From NCBI GenBank assembly GCA_019694355.1, contig JAIBCB010000006.1, forward strand, positions 62,001 to 126,000: a stretch of 64,000 nt of DNA, written 5' to 3'. The notes under the pieces are model-generated. The model saw only the letters and a list, made by a program, of their open reading frames with translations, was not told the origin of the DNA and did not search any database. Each line of letters starts with the position of its first letter. The first letter of the stretch is position 1. Shown piece by piece: positions 1-7,248 of the stretch. The translations under genes were made by a program, and so were the position numbers. The DNA is from Pyrinomonadaceae bacterium. GTDB lineage: Bacteria > Acidobacteriota > Blastocatellia > Pyrinomonadales > Pyrinomonadaceae.

Positions 1-202
1 GGTTCGTCATCGGACCGAGATATTTCGCAAGGAGCTTCAGTTCCATTCTGTTGCGATCTACTATTACCGCTCCGCAGCCGGCAGATTGATCCGGCGAACC
101 GTTACGAAGGCACGAAGCGTCCGCGTATATCGTCACGATCGGTGTGTAGGTTTCGCCCGCGTCAGTGCGGCCGTTCTCTTTCACGAGCTTCAATGCGGTC
201 AC
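1..202 (-). CDS. Ribonuclease H-like protein, partial (N-terminal part)
   Basis: A GTG-started reading frame runs off the left edge of the window; 67 codons are visible. Residues 23-30 read VTIYADAS, the first strand and first catalytic Asp (about D28) of the RNase H fold. A Gly-rich turn (SAGCGAVIV, about residues 41-49) follows, as in RNase HI, then a segment ending GPMTN, where the family usually reads TNNxAE. RNase H cleaves RNA in RNA-DNA hybrids. The start is supported by GGAGG seven bases upstream. It follows ssb on the same strand, fitting a replication/transfer set. The C-terminal catalytic residues are outside the window, so activity cannot be judged. Confidence 0.72.
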   Translation of the reverse strand, partial: MTALKLVKENGRTDAGETYTPIVTIYADASCLRNGSPDQSAGCGAVIVDRNRMELKLLAKYLGPMTN

Positions 203-285
203 AGACTTACCTCCCGAAGAACAATTAAATCGGGCACCGAGATAGTCGATGCCCGTGAAATAGACTTCAAAAACTAATAACTGCC

Positions 286-729
286 CTAGAACTGGTCTAC
301 GAACGGCTCTGCGGGTTGCGTCTCCGCATTCAGCGGACCCGTATATTCAGGGGTTGAAGGCTCCTGATTCTCACCGCTTGGTGCGTCCGATTCCTGTCCA
401 TCGGAGCGGTTTCCGCCGACGAACTCGAACGAGAAAAGGGCTACCTCGGCGCCGGATCGCGGATCTCCTTCATTCGTAGTCCACGGATTGAATGAAAGCC
501 TGCCGTGAACGAGAAGGTGGGTGCCCTTCTTCACATATTCGGCAAGGGTCTCGGCAGTCTTCCCGAACGCGGTCACGTTGAACCAGTGAGTGACCTGGAC
601 ACGCCCGTCGGGACCGTTCTTGAAGGAGTTCGAAGCGATCGGAAAACTTGCTACCGCGGTACCTTTTTCCGAATAGCGGAGACTTACGTCGCGACCCGCG
701 TTTCCTAATATTGAGATAGATGCAGACAT
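286..729 (-). CDS. ssb: Single-stranded DNA-binding protein (first copy)
   Basis: 147-residue SSB. The OB-fold spans about residues 1-105: an N-terminal strand MSASISILGNAGRD, the conserved HWFNVTAFGKTAE segment and GRLSFNPW. The tail (about 106-147) is acidic and Pro/Gln-rich and ends FVDQF, a weak version of the DDxPF tip that recruits partner proteins in typical SSBs. SSB coats single-stranded DNA during replication, repair and conjugative transfer. It lies between the 552-residue unknown and the RNase H-like gene on the same strand. A second, only moderately similar ssb lies at 3806-4213. The leader just before the start is tandemly duplicated (see separate entry). Confidence 0.93.
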   Translation of the reverse strand: MSASISILGNAGRDVSLRYSEKGTAVASFPIASNSFKNGPDGRVQVTHWFNVTAFGKTAETLAEYVKKGTHLLVHGRLSFNPWTTNEGDPRSGAEVALFSFEFVGGNRSDGQESDAPSGENQEPSTPEYTGPLNAETQPAEPFVDQF

Positions 730-764
730 GGTTAATTTTTGCTCCTTTGGTTAATTTTTACTCC
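729..764 (-). repeat. Tandem duplicated leader of the first ssb gene
   Basis: Two 17-base copies of TGGTTAATTTTTgCTCC (plus-strand reading; one mismatch) lie at 729-745 and 748-764, immediately before the start codon. Read in the gene's direction, each copy is a Shine-Dalgarno-like GGAG followed by AAAAATTAACCA. Only the inner copy is positioned to serve the ATG. The second ssb gene has an analogous doubled leader. Confidence 0.7.
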
Positions 765-863
765 GTCCGGGAATGGCGGCCGGGCCTTTTGCGCGGGCGG
801 AACCTGTATTTCCGCCACTTGCCTGACCGCCGCTCCCTTTCAAATGTTTTTGCAATTCAACTC

Positions 864-2522
864 CTAGGCCGAAGGAACGACGTGAACCTGTCGGATCTGG
901 TTGGCGGGCTGCGAAAAGAGGTTCTGCTGCCGGTGTGCCAGAACCGTCGAGGCTTGCAATCTCAGTTCAGCTTCTCGCGTGCGAACCGCGTCCCAAAGCC
1001 GCTGTTTCTCCTGACGTGTAAGCGCCTGAGCTTCCGGATCGTTATAGAGTGAAAACTTGAGAAACCGAAGCCCTCCGGACGAGGCCCTTTCGATCTTCCG
1101 AAGCCATTGTCTTGCCCCTTGCGAGAACCGATCTCGCAACCGTACTTCCTGGGATTTCGCTACCGTGTTCAGTGCCGTGAATTCTTTCAGCGAGAGCCGG
1201 TTGCGCTCCTTGAAATCCGCGTACGCACGCTTCTTAAGATCAGCCACGTCCGCGGTGTCCGAAGTGTTTCGAATGGCGAGATACAACTCCTGATATGCCT
1301 CATGCCGCAAACTCCTCAAATGAAAATCCGAGTACTGTCGACGCCACAGAAGTCTTAGAACCGCGGCCGCGTACTGCATCTCCTCGAAGTCTGGATTGAC
1401 CTCCTGATCGGTGACGAATTCGACCGCATTTCCCTTGCTGAATGTGAACATCCTGCGGGCCGAACGAACCACCTTTTGATCGTAGATCCGGTCGAGTGAA
1501 AGCGAGAGCCATTCCTCGAATTCGTGATCCGTGAACGGACCCTTCGACGGCTGATTCCAACTTGGGACCGGTAATGCCGACCCTGTTCGATTCGTCCACG
1601 CCTCAGCAATCATTCGCCTACCGTTTTGAACTGCGTTCGCGCCCATCGTATGGCCGACAAAAAGCCTTCCTAGTTCGGATGCCAGGAGTCTTGCCTCGCC
1701 AGGAAGACAGGATTCGTCCACCTCGCAGTCAAGATCGAAAACAACCACCGACCGCTGACCGCTGTTCATTGTGAGGCCGATAATGCCGTTCTCGTCGTAT
1801 TGCTCGATGTTCTCGAATGTGAGGAAGTCCCGATCCAGATCTTCGATCGATTTATCTCCGTCCTGGAGATAGAATTCCGCGAGGTCGTCATAGATCAACT
1901 GGCTCGCTTTTTGTCGTCCAACGCGCCGGAGAACCGCCTTCATTTCATCATCGAAAATCGAGTATCGAGGCGGGAGCGGCTTACGGTTCTTGGCCGCTTC
2001 TTTAACCCGGCGCTGATCGGCAACCGTGAGCTTCTGCTCGGCTCGCTCGAACTCTTCAAACCCGATCTCGCGATCCGAGATGGTGACCGTCACAGCCTCA
2101 AGCTGCATACCGAGGAGTCCCATCTCCTTGAGCACGTCACTCACGTTTCTCTTGCGGATCTCGCCATAGTAATACGCTGCTATCTGCTCGTACTCGAACT
2201 GGCCGGCATCGGGGCTGACGATCGCCTTTACACACCGGACAAACTCGCGCCCGTCTTCTTCATTGCCGAGTATTCGAACCGCGTATTCGAGCGACATTAT
2301 TCGCACACGATCTAACGGTTCAGGTTCGAGTTCGTCGGCAATCCTGACAACTACATCGCCGAGGATCGCGAATTCTTCAAGCTCCATCCGGCGCAGCGGG
2401 TTGTTTGCGAGATGTGCGCACCAGTCCTGCATCGGGGATCCCGTATTGGGCGGTGAGAATGCAAGGATCGGGTTCTGCGGGGCGAACTTTCTAAGCTGTT
2501 CGATATTCAATTGTTCTGCCAT
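864..2522 (-). CDS. Hypothetical protein, 552 aa
   Basis: I do not recognise the family. The protein is soluble, highly charged, and has no signal peptide or membrane segment. A hydrophobic strand followed by acidic residues (VVVFDLDCEVDES, about residue 260) and a basic, Arg-rich C-terminal third (about 400-520) are the clearest features; the latter is probably helical or coiled. AGGAA lies a few bases before the ATG and supports the start. It sits in a minus-strand series with ssb, RNase H and other transfer-type genes, so a DNA-processing role is plausible but only by association. Confidence 0.75.
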   Translation of the reverse strand: MAEQLNIEQLRKFAPQNPILAFSPPNTGSPMQDWCAHLANNPLRRMELEEFAILGDVVVRIADELEPEPLDRVRIMSLEYAVRILGNEEDGREFVRCVKAIVSPDAGQFEYEQIAAYYYGEIRKRNVSDVLKEMGLLGMQLEAVTVTISDREIGFEEFERAEQKLTVADQRRVKEAAKNRKPLPPRYSIFDDEMKAVLRRVGRQKASQLIYDDLAEFYLQDGDKSIEDLDRDFLTFENIEQYDENGIIGLTMNSGQRSVVVFDLDCEVDESCLPGEARLLASELGRLFVGHTMGANAVQNGRRMIAEAWTNRTGSALPVPSWNQPSKGPFTDHEFEEWLSLSLDRIYDQKVVRSARRMFTFSKGNAVEFVTDQEVNPDFEEMQYAAAVLRLLWRRQYSDFHLRSLRHEAYQELYLAIRNTSDTADVADLKKRAYADFKERNRLSLKEFTALNTVAKSQEVRLRDRFSQGARQWLRKIERASSGGLRFLKFSLYNDPEAQALTRQEKQRLWDAVRTREAELRLQASTVLAHRQQNLFSQPANQIRQVHVVPSA

Positions 2523-2598
2523 AACTTCCTATATCCGGACAAAATCTAACCGGAGAAAGCGCGTGGTATTTAAGGGCAGCGCTTTCAAAGCCCTGAAT

Positions 2599-2745
2599 AA
2601 AAAATCACTTGCATTCAGGCTCGAAAATCCCTCTCAAGTTTCGGCGGGGACAATTTGGGATAAACGGGTGAAGCTAACCTCTAGGCGAAGACAATTCGGT
2701 TAGCTTTTGGCGGAGATAGGCAAAGGTTGGAGTGCTCTTATGTCT
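2599..2745. repeat. Remnant of a duplicated gene end and spacer (copy 1)
   Basis: The stretch at 2599-2655 is nearly identical to 3201-3258; both share TTCAGGCTCGAAAATCCCTC and AGTTTCGGCGG. About 2711-2740 matches 3314-3342 (GATAGGCAAAGGTT). On the minus strand the second block encodes TPTFAYLRQKL, matching APRTFAYLQNRI at the C-terminus of the gene at 3283-3675. So the last residues of that gene and its downstream spacer were copied between the DUF4326 gene and the 552-residue gene, and only a remnant survives. The rest of 2523-2837 has no convincing gene. Confidence 0.65.
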
Positions 2746-2837
2746 GGTTGTGCATGGGCGGAACGGCAACCGTTCCAGGGGACGGGGAGGCGGCGAGGAA
2801 TTGTGTGCCACGTATTGGCCAAACCGCATTCTCGGTC

Positions 2838-3131
2838 TTAACCCGGCGTATTTAATACCCTGACCAACACGTCGCCGTGACACGCTTTTGGACTGCACCA
2901 GCACCCGAGGATCTTTCCCCGCAGTTCTTCAATATCCGCGATCAATCCACTCGAGAAAAGATATTCCTCATAGCATCGAACAGCTTCTTCTCTCGATCGG
3001 ACAATAAATTCGGCCCTCGTCTTGCGGTCCGACAAATGCGTGAAAGGGTTGCCCCATTTCGAGGGTCGTCCGATGTAAACGTCGAATCTATCCTTCTTGC
3101 AGTGAACCACGAGAGTTTGTTGACCTGTCAT
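2838..3131 (-). CDS. DUF4326 domain-containing protein
   Basis: 97 residues that match the DUF4326 family over nearly their full length. The hallmark VYIGRPSKWGNPF is at about residues 18-30, and the C-terminal LGCWCSPKACHGDVL, with conserved Cys and His, is at about 75-89. The family is common on phages and plasmids; its biochemical role is not established, and the Cys/His cluster may bind a metal. CAGGAG seven bases before the ATG makes a strong start. It lies between the GGQA-motif gene and the 552-residue gene on the same strand. Confidence 0.85.
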   Translation of the reverse strand: MTGQQTLVVHCKKDRFDVYIGRPSKWGNPFTHLSDRKTRAEFIVRSREEAVRCYEEYLFSSGLIADIEELRGKILGCWCSPKACHGDVLVRVLNTPG

Positions 3132-3200
3132 GTGAAATCTCCTGAACCGGACCCAACCCCGGGGAAGCGTTGTTTAAGGAAGCTGCCTCCTCAGCACCTG

Positions 3201-3258
3201 AATTAAAAATCACTTCATTCAGGCTCGAAAATCCCTCTTAAGTTTCGGCGGTGACAAT
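3201..3258. repeat. Direct repeat copy 2 (partner of 2599-2655)
   Basis: Spacer sequence between the GGQA-motif gene and the DUF4326 gene, nearly identical to 2599-2655. It marks the parental copy of a local duplication, since the adjoining gene here is intact. Confidence 0.7.
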
Positions 3259-3282
3259 GTGAGATCTACGTGAGGGGCTTTA

Positions 3283-3675
3283 CTATTTGGATACGATCCC
3301 GTTTATTCGGTTCTGAAGATAGGCAAAGGTTCGAGGAGCTCTTCGGTCGAGCTGAGCCCGGCCGGTACCGAGGCCGTCCGAGGGGATCACGATCACGCGA
3401 ATTGAATCCGTGACGGCGTTCATGATTTCGGCAAGGGCGGCATCTATCGATGCCTTGTTCTGCTCGAACTCAACGTCGGAAAAGAAAGCAGCATTTTTAT
3501 AGCTCGGACTCTTTTTGGTCGGTATTCCGATGGCGTTCGGTTCACCGCGCATTGCAGCCGCTTGTCCGCCGAGCCCTCGACGCTCAAGGTTGTCGCCAAA
3601 GAGGAACAGCTTGTCGCGATTCGCCCGAACGTACTCGCGCGTGATGAACTGCATCCGTTCGATTTTGTGCTTCAT
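3283..3675 (-). CDS. Conserved phage/plasmid-type protein with GDN-RGxGGQA motif
   Basis: 130 residues from the ATG at 3675, chosen because GGAGG lies directly upstream; a longer frame from 3723 adds an unrelated basic stretch. The conserved blocks are LFLFGDNLERRGLGGQA (about 22-38), MRGEPNAIGIPTKKSPS and IVIPSDGLGTGRAQL (about 95-109), ending in an APRTFAYL helix. I remember such proteins from phages and plasmids. The Gly-rich loops look like a nucleotide- or ADP-ribose-binding fold, but no function is established and I do not assign one. The C-terminal end is duplicated as a remnant near 2711-2740. Confidence 0.75.
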   Translation of the reverse strand: MKHKIERMQFITREYVRANRDKLFLFGDNLERRGLGGQAAAMRGEPNAIGIPTKKSPSYKNAAFFSDVEFEQNKASIDAALAEIMNAVTDSIRVIVIPSDGLGTGRAQLDRRAPRTFAYLQNRINGIVSK

Positions 3676-3805
3676 AGACCTCCAAAGCTTCAAGACTGCT
3701 CGCAAGGGGCGGACCACCGCCAACGGTTTCTCGTGTCAGTACGATGACGGCGGTCCGATGATGGATGGGCTGATTAGGCAGGCTTATGGCAGGTTGAAAT
3801 CGGTA

Positions 3806-4213
3806 TCAATACGCCGCGGCCTGCTGGGCCTCGGTCGGCATATCCGTTGGCGGAGGCATGGCAGGTGCATCCGTACCGCCGGCATCCTCCTGTTTGCCGG
3901 TCAGGAACTGGAACTCCTGCAAAACGATCTCCGCTCCCGACTGCGGCGAGTCATTCCGGTCGAGCCAGGGGTTGAACGTGAGCCGACCCTGCACGTAGAG
4001 CCGATGGCCCTTACGAACGTAACGGGCGATCGTCTCGGCCTGCTTGCCGAACGCGGTCACTCGAAACCAGTCGGTCTTCTCGACCCGTCCGTCAGGCGTA
4101 TTCTTGAAAGTGTTAGATGCGATCGAAAAGTTTGCGATGAACGTGCCGTTGTCGGTGATCTTTGTCTCCGGTTCCTTGCCGAGGTTGCCGATAAGCGAAA
4201 TGTTAGCTGACAT
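3806..4213 (-). CDS. ssb: Single-stranded DNA-binding protein (second copy)
   Basis: 135-residue SSB with a full OB-fold (about 1-105): MSANISLIGNLGKEPE, DWFRVTAFGKQAE and GRLTFNPW. The tail is Pro/Ala-rich and ends AQQAAAY, with no acidic hydrophobic tip, so partner recruitment through the usual SSB tail is unlikely. It is clearly diverged from the first ssb, particularly in residues 10-25 and the tail, which argues against a recent duplication. Two ssb genes in one cluster suggest element-borne specialised roles, for example coating transferred DNA. Its leader is also doubled. Confidence 0.92.
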   Translation of the reverse strand: MSANISLIGNLGKEPETKITDNGTFIANFSIASNTFKNTPDGRVEKTDWFRVTAFGKQAETIARYVRKGHRLYVQGRLTFNPWLDRNDSPQSGAEIVLQEFQFLTGKQEDAGGTDAPAMPPPTDMPTEAQQAAAY

Positions 4214-4247
4214 GTTATTGATTACTCTCCTGTTATTGTTAGTCTCT
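4213..4247 (-). repeat. Tandem duplicated leader of the second ssb gene
   Basis: TGTTATTGATTACTCTC (4213-4229) is followed by an imperfect copy, TGTTATTGTTAGTCTC (4231-4246), directly before the start codon. The period is 18 bases, close to the 19-base period of the unrelated repeat before the first ssb. In the gene's direction, GGAGAG of the inner unit is the likely ribosome-binding site. Confidence 0.55.
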
Positions 4248-4356
4248 TTGCCCCGAAAGCGATCCGACCAACCATCGTTAGCGATTGTCTCGCCGTCCGA
4301 GCCGTGGATCTGTCCGCCGCCTTTATTTTTGTTTTCAGAGAAGAAAGCCGGCCCCG

Positions 4357-4734
4357 CTAATTCGGGGTTGCCGCAAGTTCTGCTCGTCCGACCTTGTGCA
4401 AGTAAACAAAGACCCGTTTCCCGTATGATCTCGCATACTCGATCGAGTGCTTTGTGCCCCGGCTTGTACCGTCCCAGACTGCGATAACAGCCTCTGCTGC
4501 CCCAACCATCACGTAGTTGCGAACGAATCCCGCTCGTTTCCCGTACTTGTTCCAGTCGGCGAGATATTCCGTGAACTCGATGCCGTGTGACGCCGCATAC
4601 TGGCTTGCCAGCCTGTCGACACCCCTTGCCCCACCGGAAATAACGTGAGTCGGACGGATGCCGCTCTGCGCAACCGCCTTTAGTACAACGGCCGAATCGC
4701 TAATAGTTCTGCTGCCGCAGATCAATACTTTCAT
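4357..4734 (-). CDS. SLOG-family (DUF2493/YspA-like) nucleotide-binding protein
   Basis: 125 residues with the SLOG Rossmann-like signature: KVLICGSRTISD at the N-terminus, VISGGARGVDRLA (about 33-45), then KRAGFVRNYVMV and the strand AVIAVWDGTSRGT. SLOG proteins bind nucleotides or their derivatives; YspA-type members occur widely on plasmids and phages and some are proposed to sense or process nucleotide signals. GGAG seven bases upstream supports the start. It appears to be the first gene of the leftmost minus-strand series, diverging from the Fic gene across the operator region. Confidence 0.85.
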   Translation of the reverse strand: MKVLICGSRTISDSAVVLKAVAQSGIRPTHVISGGARGVDRLASQYAASHGIEFTEYLADWNKYGKRAGFVRNYVMVGAAEAVIAVWDGTSRGTKHSIEYARSYGKRVFVYLHKVGRAELAATPN

Positions 4735-5041
4735 ACTTTCTCTCCTTCGATCTTGATGGTGATTTGAAACGAGCCACCCTGAGAGGCCGTCGATTCCGCA
4801 GTTGCCGACAGCCTTTGTTTTCCGGGTTATGAGGAAGGGGGCAGATTTAACGAGAGATTGACCGACGGCGAAGCAAGTCGTTCTGCAACGCCGACCACGG
4901 CGTGCGGAACGGTCACCTTACAGGTCGGAGGCTGATCCGTGAGGGTTATTTATACAGATGTTAGATATCGCCGCAGGTAAAAGGGAGCATTCCGCGAACA
5001 ATGAAAAGGAAACGGAATATCAGTCTGTCGGGACGGGTTTT
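4735..5041. other. Non-coding spacer between divergent genes
   Basis: No convincing gene is seen here. The stretch must hold the promoter for the leftward series beginning with the SLOG gene and leads into the half-site array at 5042-5192. Confidence 0.5.
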
Positions 5042-5192
5042 AATGTCCTAATTAGCCCTAAATAGGACATTATAATGTCTTATTTACACCTTTATAAGAG
5101 GCCATAATGTCCTAATTAACCTTGTAGAGATGGCTCAATGCCAGTATAATGTCCTAAATAATCTAAATAGGACATTTGAAATGTCCTATTTA
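5042..5192. promoter_or_regulatory. Operator array of AATGTCCTA half-sites upstream of the Fic gene
   Basis: Seven copies of the half-site AATGTCCTA or its complement TAGGACATT fall within 150 bp: near 5042, 5063, 5074 (one mismatch), 5105, 5147, 5168 and 5180. The copies at 5061-5084 form a 24-bp palindrome with one mismatch. Those at 5164-5192 form a perfect inverted repeat of two 14-bp arms (outer part AAATAGGACATTT) around a central G, ending within 20 bp of the Fic start codon. The arrangement suits cooperative binding of a dimer that represses the gene. The winged-helix N-terminus of the Fic protein itself is the obvious candidate. Confidence 0.85.
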
Positions 5193-5209
5193 GCGAAACA
5201 TTGATCACT

Positions 5210-6610
5210 ATGCGGGAACCGAAAAAGACTGCTGAACTTGAAACCATTATTTTGGAATTACTCAACGAGGAACCGGAGGTCAGCATCCGTTCGATCGCGG
5301 CGGCGGCAGGCTTCTCCAAGGACGACAACACCGCACGGAAAGCCATTCGACGAGCCTTGATTTCTCTGGAAGAAAGAAAACTGATCATCCCGAAAGGCTC
5401 GGCCCGCTCGCGTGTCTACGTGCTTTCTGAACAACCACACGCGGACGGCTCACCGTCCACCAACAAAGAGTACGACCCCTTCAAGGGAATTCAACTTTCT
5501 CCCGACTCGAAGTCCCTCTTGGAATATGTGTCTCAGGACATAAAGGAGCGGGAACCGGTCGGATACGATCGGGACTTTTTGCATTCCTACCAACCAAATG
5601 AAACTTTTTATTTGGGGACCGAACAGCGCGAAGAGTTACTAGCGGTCGGACGGGTAGAAGCGATAGAGCGCCCGGCGGGCACTTACGCTCGAAATATATT
5701 GAGCCGCCTTTTGATCGATCTTTCCTGGAATTCGAGCCGGCTTGAGGGAAATACGTATTCGCTGCTCGAGACCAAGCGATTGATCGAACAGGGTGAGACA
5801 GCCGCCGGCAAGGATGCATCTGAGGCTCAAATGATCCTGAACCACAAGGCGGCTATCGAATATATCGTGGAATCCGCCGAGGAAGACCAGATCACGTCTC
5901 AAGAGGTCCGCAGTATTCACGCGCTTCTCTCCGAGAATCTCCTCGGAGACCCTGCCGCTTCGGGCCGTCTGAGATCGCTGATCGTAGGCATCGGGGGCTC
6001 GACCTACATGCCGCTCGAAAATCCTCAGGTCCTTCGCGAATGCTTCGACCTCTTTGTGGAGAAACTCAATGCAATAGAAGATCCGTTCGAGCAGTCCCTA
6101 TTCTCTATTGTTCATTTGTCCTATATGCAAGCTTTTGAGGACGTGAATAAGAGAACGGCGAGGCTTGTGGCAAACATTCCCTTAATAAAGGCGAACCTTA
6201 AACCACTCTCCTTTACGGATGTCGATCAAGCCGCGTATGTCAGCGCTCTCCTTGGCGTTTACGAAAAAAATGATGTCAGTTTGATCCGCGATCTATATAT
6301 GTGGGCCTACAATAGGTCTTCTCAACGGTACACGGCTGTTCAACGGTCCCTGGGGGAACCCAATCTGCTGAAACTTAGATACCGGGAGCCGATCCAGGAA
6401 ATCGTCAGATCGATAATTCTTGACAAAGTGGCGGGCGAACAGGTTGTACAAAAGATTCGCGACCTTATCGAAAAACAACAGATTCCGGAAGCCGACCGAG
6501 ATCCTCTCTTCGACCTGATCGAAGCTGAGATCATTAGCCTGCATGATGGGAACGTGGCGCGATACAGGGTTCGGCCGAGCGAATTTCAGGAGTGGAGAGA
6601 TTTGCAGTGA
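5210..6610 (+). CDS. Winged-helix/Fic-family protein with degenerate Fic motif
   Basis: 466 residues from the ATG at 5210; a TTG at 5201 is an alternative start. Residues about 5-70 form a winged-helix DNA-binding domain (TIILELLNEEPEVSIRSIAA, then an RKAIRRALISLEERKLI helix). The middle holds a Fic N-terminal segment with the inhibitory-type motif SSRLEGN. The Fic core follows at about 295-320, but the catalytic HxFx(D/E)GNxxR reads QAFEDVNKRTAR: His is replaced by Gln (about Q307) and Gly by Val. Fic enzymes transfer AMP or other groups to protein hydroxyls using that His, so this one is probably not a standard AMP-transferase. With the operator array just upstream, an autoregulating transcription factor is likely. 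Confidence 0.85.
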   Translation: MREPKKTAELETIILELLNEEPEVSIRSIAAAAGFSKDDNTARKAIRRALISLEERKLIIPKGSARSRVYVLSEQPHADGSPSTNKEYDPFKGIQLSPDSKSLLEYVSQDIKEREPVGYDRDFLHSYQPNETFYLGTEQREELLAVGRVEAIERPAGTYARNILSRLLIDLSWNSSRLEGNTYSLLETKRLIEQGETAAGKDASEAQMILNHKAAIEYIVESAEEDQITSQEVRSIHALLSENLLGDPAASGRLRSLIVGIGGSTYMPLENPQVLRECFDLFVEKLNAIEDPFEQSLFSIVHLSYMQAFEDVNKRTARLVANIPLIKANLKPLSFTDVDQAAYVSALLGVYEKNDVSLIRDLYMWAYNRSSQRYTAVQRSLGEPNLLKLRYREPIQEIVRSIILDKVAGEQVVQKIRDLIEKQQIPEADRDPLFDLIEAEIISLHDGNVARYRVRPSEFQEWRDLQ

Positions 6611-6653
6611 TGCATCGACGCCTGGGAGCCGGAGCCTGAGATCCGGCTTTCGA

Positions 6654-6714
6654 TGGTTCATTTTTGCACCGAAGTGGTTTATTTATGCACCAACACAAGC
6701 AGAAATAAACCACC
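6654..6714. repeat. Left boundary repeats (TGGTTyATTTwTGCACC)
   Basis: TGGTTCATTTTTGCACC (6654-6670) and TGGTTTATTTATGCACC (6675-6691) are direct repeats spaced 21 bp. AAATAAACCACC (6703-6714) is an inverted partial copy. Related copies occur in the opposite orientation at 13725-13771, on the far side of the sigma/CHAT module. Confidence 0.65.
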
Positions 6715-6728
6715 GATACCGCCAACGA

Positions 6729-7091
6729 TCAGTGTGCCAGCCGTTTTAGTTTCTTTATTAGACCGGATCGGCTAATGTCCAGATATCCGAATAACTCTGC
6801 CTCAATGACCGAGGGGGTCAGTTCCGCACAATTAACGGCCACAAATGGCATCTTGGCTCTGGGGCTTAGATCATGGATCAGCCTTGCGGTATGAGTTTTG
6901 CCTGTTCCTGTTTCACCTAGAAGGCAAGGGTCGAGAAAATCGTAACCTGCGAGAAGAGCCAGGTTTCCGTTATTGGTTAAAGTTTTTAAACATTTGACTA
7001 ATTTTCTTTGGCTATTGCAGAATTTATGTAACGCGAGAACAACCCCGGCCCACGTTTTCCTGCCCGAGATCACGAAAACCCAAGCCGACAA
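6729..7091 (-). pseudogene. Sigma-54 activator gene with internal deletion
   Basis: The 120-codon frame has the AAA+ Walker A region of a sigma-54 activator (LLGETGTGKTHTARLIH, then FVAVNCAELTP and EAELFGY). It then jumps directly to LDISRSGLIKKLKRL, a typical Fis-type helix-turn-helix recognition helix. The roughly 200 residues that should lie between (GAFTGA loop, Walker B, sensor, R-finger) are missing, although the reading frame is kept. The first 60 residues do not resemble a regulator domain. It cannot activate sigma-54 polymerase; at most it is a DNA-binding stub. An intact relative is at 30602-31690. Confidence 0.75.
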
Positions 7092-7122
7092 ATTTAAGAT
7101 ATCTAACTATAAAAACCCTCCT

Positions 7123-7175
7123 TAACCTCCGAGGTTATGCTTTAGGCAAGGTTTTGAGGCAGATATTGCAAAACC
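7123..7175. promoter_or_regulatory. Two dyads upstream of the sigma factor gene
   Basis: A perfect inverted repeat, TAACCTC-C-GAGGTTA, lies at 7123-7137. A second one, GGTTTTG (7150-7156) paired with CAAAACC (7169-7175) across 12 bases, follows. They sit between the deleted activator gene and the sigma gene and are plausible operator or promoter elements for the sigma/anti-sigma operon. No sigma-54 type GG-N10-GC promoter was found. Confidence 0.4.
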
Positions 7176-7248
7176 GTCTCTAACAGACGGAACGATCAGA
7201 AAGTTTTCGCCCCGAAGATTCTGGAAGGTCGCCCTCGAAAAGAGATTG

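Noticed and set aside
2674..2904. A 76-codon frame overlapping the DUF4326 gene
   Set aside because: Only its last 20 codons have meaning, as the copied end of the neighbouring gene; the rest is antisense-like.
7150..7175. Possible sigma-54 promoter upstream of the sigma factor gene
   Set aside because: GG and GC are eight, not ten, bases apart; the inverted repeat explains the pattern better.
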